Source of the DNA: Enterobacter kobei
GTDB lineage: Bacteria > Pseudomonadota > Gammaproteobacteria > Enterobacterales > Enterobacteriaceae
DNA length: 64,000 nt
Assembly: GCF_018323985.1 (NCBI RefSeq)
Contig: NZ_AP024590.1
Coordinates: forward strand, 1,488,001 to 1,552,000
Reading direction: 5' to 3'
The notes under the pieces are model-generated. The model searched no databases. It saw only the letters and a list, made by a program, of their open reading frames with translations, and was not told the origin of the DNA. This document shows, piece after piece, positions 62,146 to 64,000 of this stretch. Every line of letters starts with the position of its first letter. Within the stretch, counting starts at the first letter, position 1. The translations under genes and the position numbers were made by a program.

Positions 62146-63192
62146 TTATTTAGTCAGCGCCTCCACCCCGAGATTGATCAGCCCGCCGCCGACAATCAGC
62201 CAGACAAACAGTACCAGCGCCATCAGCAGAGGTTTCACACCCGCGCTTTTGAGGGCGCTGACGTGGGTGGTCAGGCCGAGCGCCGCCATGGCCATCGCCA
62301 GCAGAACGGTATCCAGTGTGATCAATGCCTGCACCAGCGCGGCGGGCAACAGGGAAAAGGAGTTAAAACCGGCCACCACAATGAACAGCACGGCGAACCA
62401 CGGAATGGTGATTTTGCTGCGCTGAGTATCGTCAACTGGCGCGAGGCGTTTGACGCGCATCGCCAGCAGGATCAGGAAGGGGGCCAGCATCATTACGCGC
62501 AGCATTTTGGCGATCACCGCGGCATTTTCGGCATCCGGGCTAACGGCGTGACCCGCCGCGACTACCTGTGCCACTTCATGCATGGTCGAACCCATATAGA
62601 CGCCGTAGGCTTCCGGGCTGAAAAACGTGCTCAGTAGCGGGTACAGCGCCGGATAAAGGAAGATCGCCAGCGTGCCGAAAATCACCACCGTCGCCACGGC
62701 TACCGTCACTTTACTCGCCTGCGCTTTTACTACTGGCTCGGTCGCCAGTACCGCCGCCGCACCGCAAATGCTGCTGCCTGCGCCAATCAGCCAACTGGTT
62801 TGTTTATCCAGCCCGAAGACTTTTTGCCCGAGGAAGCAGGCCAGCGTAAAGGTGCTGATCAGGGTCAGGGCATCAATGATGATCCCGCTGACACCGACAT
62901 CGGCAATCTGGGAGAAGGTCAGCCGGAAGCCGTACAAAATGATCCCCAGTCGTAATAAATGCTGCTTGGCGAACAGTACGCCGGTATCGCAGTGATGCGC
63001 GGTATGCGGGTAGAGCGTATTACCGATCACCATGCCCGCAAGGATCGCCAGCGTCAGGGCGCTGAATCCGGCACCGGCAATGGCCGGGATATTGCCAGCC
63101 CACAGGGCAAAGCCCGCGACCAGTGCGCTGAGCGCAAGGCCGGGCGCATAACGATGAAAAGACGAATGTGTGTGTAAGGTAAGCTCTGTCAT
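62146..63192 (-). CDS. yeiH: UPF0324 membrane protein YeiH, putative sulfate/sulfite exporter
   Basis: 348 residues from ATG 63192 (E. coli 349), with AAGGAG ahead. About ten membrane helices; conserved LRLGIILYGFRLTFSQIADVG, GAGSSICGAAAVLATEPVVK and GSTMHEVAQVVAAGHA. The family (PSE/UPF0324) is thought to export sulfur oxyanions; the gene is controlled by the adjacent LysR regulator YeiE. The longer start at 63216 is rejected. Confidence 0.94.
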   Translation of the reverse strand: MTELTLHTHSSFHRYAPGLALSALVAGFALWAGNIPAIAGAGFSALTLAILAGMVIGNTLYPHTAHHCDTGVLFAKQHLLRLGIILYGFRLTFSQIADVGVSGIIIDALTLISTFTLACFLGQKVFGLDKQTSWLIGAGSSICGAAAVLATEPVVKAQASKVTVAVATVVIFGTLAIFLYPALYPLLSTFFSPEAYGVYMGSTMHEVAQVVAAGHAVSPDAENAAVIAKMLRVMMLAPFLILLAMRVKRLAPVDDTQRSKITIPWFAVLFIVVAGFNSFSLLPAALVQALITLDTVLLAMAMAALGLTTHVSALKSAGVKPLLMALVLFVWLIVGGGLINLGVEALTK

Positions 63193-63311
63193 AACCTTTC
63201 TCCTTTGTATGGACAAAGCGTAAGGCCTGCTGGCTTAAAAATAAAATTGATTATATATTTATAATTAATCTTTATAAGTGGTAAGCGACGCCTTACCGGA
63301 TGCGGTGAATC
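63193..63311. promoter_or_regulatory. yeiH/yeiE divergent promoter region
   Basis: 119 bp, very AT-rich around 63238-63280 (gattatatatttataattaat), a dyad of the kind LysR regulators bind between themselves and a divergent target. No site is proven. Confidence 0.55.
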
Positions 63312-64000
63312 ATGCATATTACGTTGCGGCAACTGGCCGTTTTTGTGGAAGTGCTGAAAAGTGGCTCGACAATCCAGGCCTCGCAAATGCTGGCCTTGTC
63401 CCAGTCGGCGGTCAGCGCGGCGTTAAGCGATCTGGAAGGGCAACTCGGCGTGCAGTTGTTCGATCGTGTGGGCAAACGGCTGGTGGTTAATGAACACGGG
63501 CGACTGCTGTATCCGCGTGCGCTGGCGTTACTGGAGCAGGCGACGGAGATCGAGCAGTTATTCCGTGAGGATAACGGCGCGATCCGCGTCTCTGCCAGCA
63601 GCACTATCGGCAACTATATTCTCCCGGAAGTGATCGCCCGTTATCGCCGTGATTTCCCCGACCTGCCGCTGGAGATGAGCGTCGGCAACAGTCAGGATGT
63701 GATCAACGCGGTGGCGGATTTTCGCGTGGATATCGGCCTTATCGAAGGGCCATGCCACACGGCAGAAATCATTGCGGAACCCTGGCTGGAAGACGAACTG
63801 GTGGTATTTGCTTCGCCGTCATCGCCACTGCTACAGAATGAGGTTAGCCTGGAACAGCTGGCCGCCGCGCCATGGATCCTGCGCGAGCGCGGCTCCGGTA
63901 CCCGCGAACTGGTGGATTATCTGCTGCTGTCCCATTTACCGCAGTTTCAGCTGGCCATGGAGCTGGGCAATTCCGAAGCCATTAAACATGCGGTGCGTCA
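63312..64000 (+). CDS. yeiE: LysR-family regulator YeiE (N-terminal part)
   Basis: Runs from ATG 63312 off the window edge (229 codons visible of about 293). N-terminal winged helix MHITLRQLAVFVEVLKSGST with recognition helix SQSAVSAALSDLEGQLGVQL, then the substrate-binding domain (IGNYILPEVIARYRRDFPDL, GSGTRELVDYLL). YeiE responds to sulfite in Salmonella and E. coli and activates yeiH. Confidence 0.95.
   Translation, partial: MHITLRQLAVFVEVLKSGSTIQASQMLALSQSAVSAALSDLEGQLGVQLFDRVGKRLVVNEHGRLLYPRALALLEQATEIEQLFREDNGAIRVSASSTIGNYILPEVIARYRRDFPDLPLEMSVGNSQDVINAVADFRVDIGLIEGPCHTAEIIAEPWLEDELVVFASPSSPLLQNEVSLEQLAAAPWILRERGSGTRELVDYLLLSHLPQFQLAMELGNSEAIKHAVR

Larger units (their letters stand above)
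61162..62157 (-). repeat. Tandem duplication unit, copy B
   Basis: Second copy of the about 1-kb unit, immediately downstream of yeiH. Its right end runs into the last codons of yeiH, where the two copies stop matching. Confidence 0.92.

Noticed and set aside
1..64000. CRISPR arrays, insertion sequences, rRNA operons
   Set aside because: No regularly spaced repeats, transposase genes or rRNA sequence were seen on either strand.

Overview
The window is chromosomal DNA of a member of the Enterobacteriaceae. Nearly every core gene matches its E. coli K-12 counterpart in length and in the residues I can recall, and much of the E. coli 48-50 min gene order is kept: glp, nrd, ubiG, gyrA, rcs, ompC, ada-alkB, yej, fru, nfo, yeiH/yeiE. 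Base composition is moderately GC-rich, which with gene content points to the Enterobacter/Klebsiella/Citrobacter/Lelliottia side of the family rather than Escherichia. GyrA carries Thr at position 83, as in some of those genera. I cannot fix the genus from this window.

Layout. 1-4347: glpB (partial) and glpA face glpT across a shared control region; a lone AT-rich winged-helix regulator sits where E. coli has glpQ and inaA. 4429-8205: the class Ia ribonucleotide reductase operon nrdA-nrdB-yfaE, with NrdR and DnaA boxes upstream. 8555-12065: ubiG and gyrA, divergent. 12208-20413: the Rcs phosphorelay (rcsC facing rcsB and rcsD), the antisense RNA gene micF, and the porin gene ompC. 20521-25081: apbE, the Ada regulon pair ada-alkB and the ABC exporter yojI. 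25193-28755: mgtE, a SulP anion transporter and a GNAT acetyltransferase.

28756-31437 is the accessory core of the window. It holds an orphan type VI secretion cassette: an hcp gene broken by two in-frame stops, an intact Tlde1-like L,D-transpeptidase-fold effector, and an overlapping gene for a probable periplasmic immunity protein. Next to it, beside tRNA-Pro(GGG), is a P4-satellite-like antisense-RNA control region followed by two small unknown genes. In E. coli K-12 the yojI-proL interval instead holds eco, mqo, nap, ccm and narP; none of these is here.

31474-46802: proL, yejM, yejL, yejK, rplY, radD, rsuA, bcr, yejG, the yejABEF peptide importer and the EAL phosphodiesterase pdeN. 46961-55313: mepS, lpxT, yeiR (with a possible Zur site), yeiQ divergent from a relocated uxuA with two UxuR/ExuR-like operators, efpL (yeiP), yeiW and setB. 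55314-59086: the Cra-controlled fructose operon fruBKA. 59174-64000: nfo, then a recent about 1.02-kb tandem duplication of an unrecognised two-gene module inserted between nfo and yeiH, then yeiH and the start of its divergent LysR regulator yeiE.

Most of the window is ordinary core genome. The parts that merit attention are the Hcp/Tlde1/immunity cassette, the P4-like RNA switch, the duplicated nfo-yeiH module, the yeiQ-uxuA pairing and the lone winged-helix regulator.
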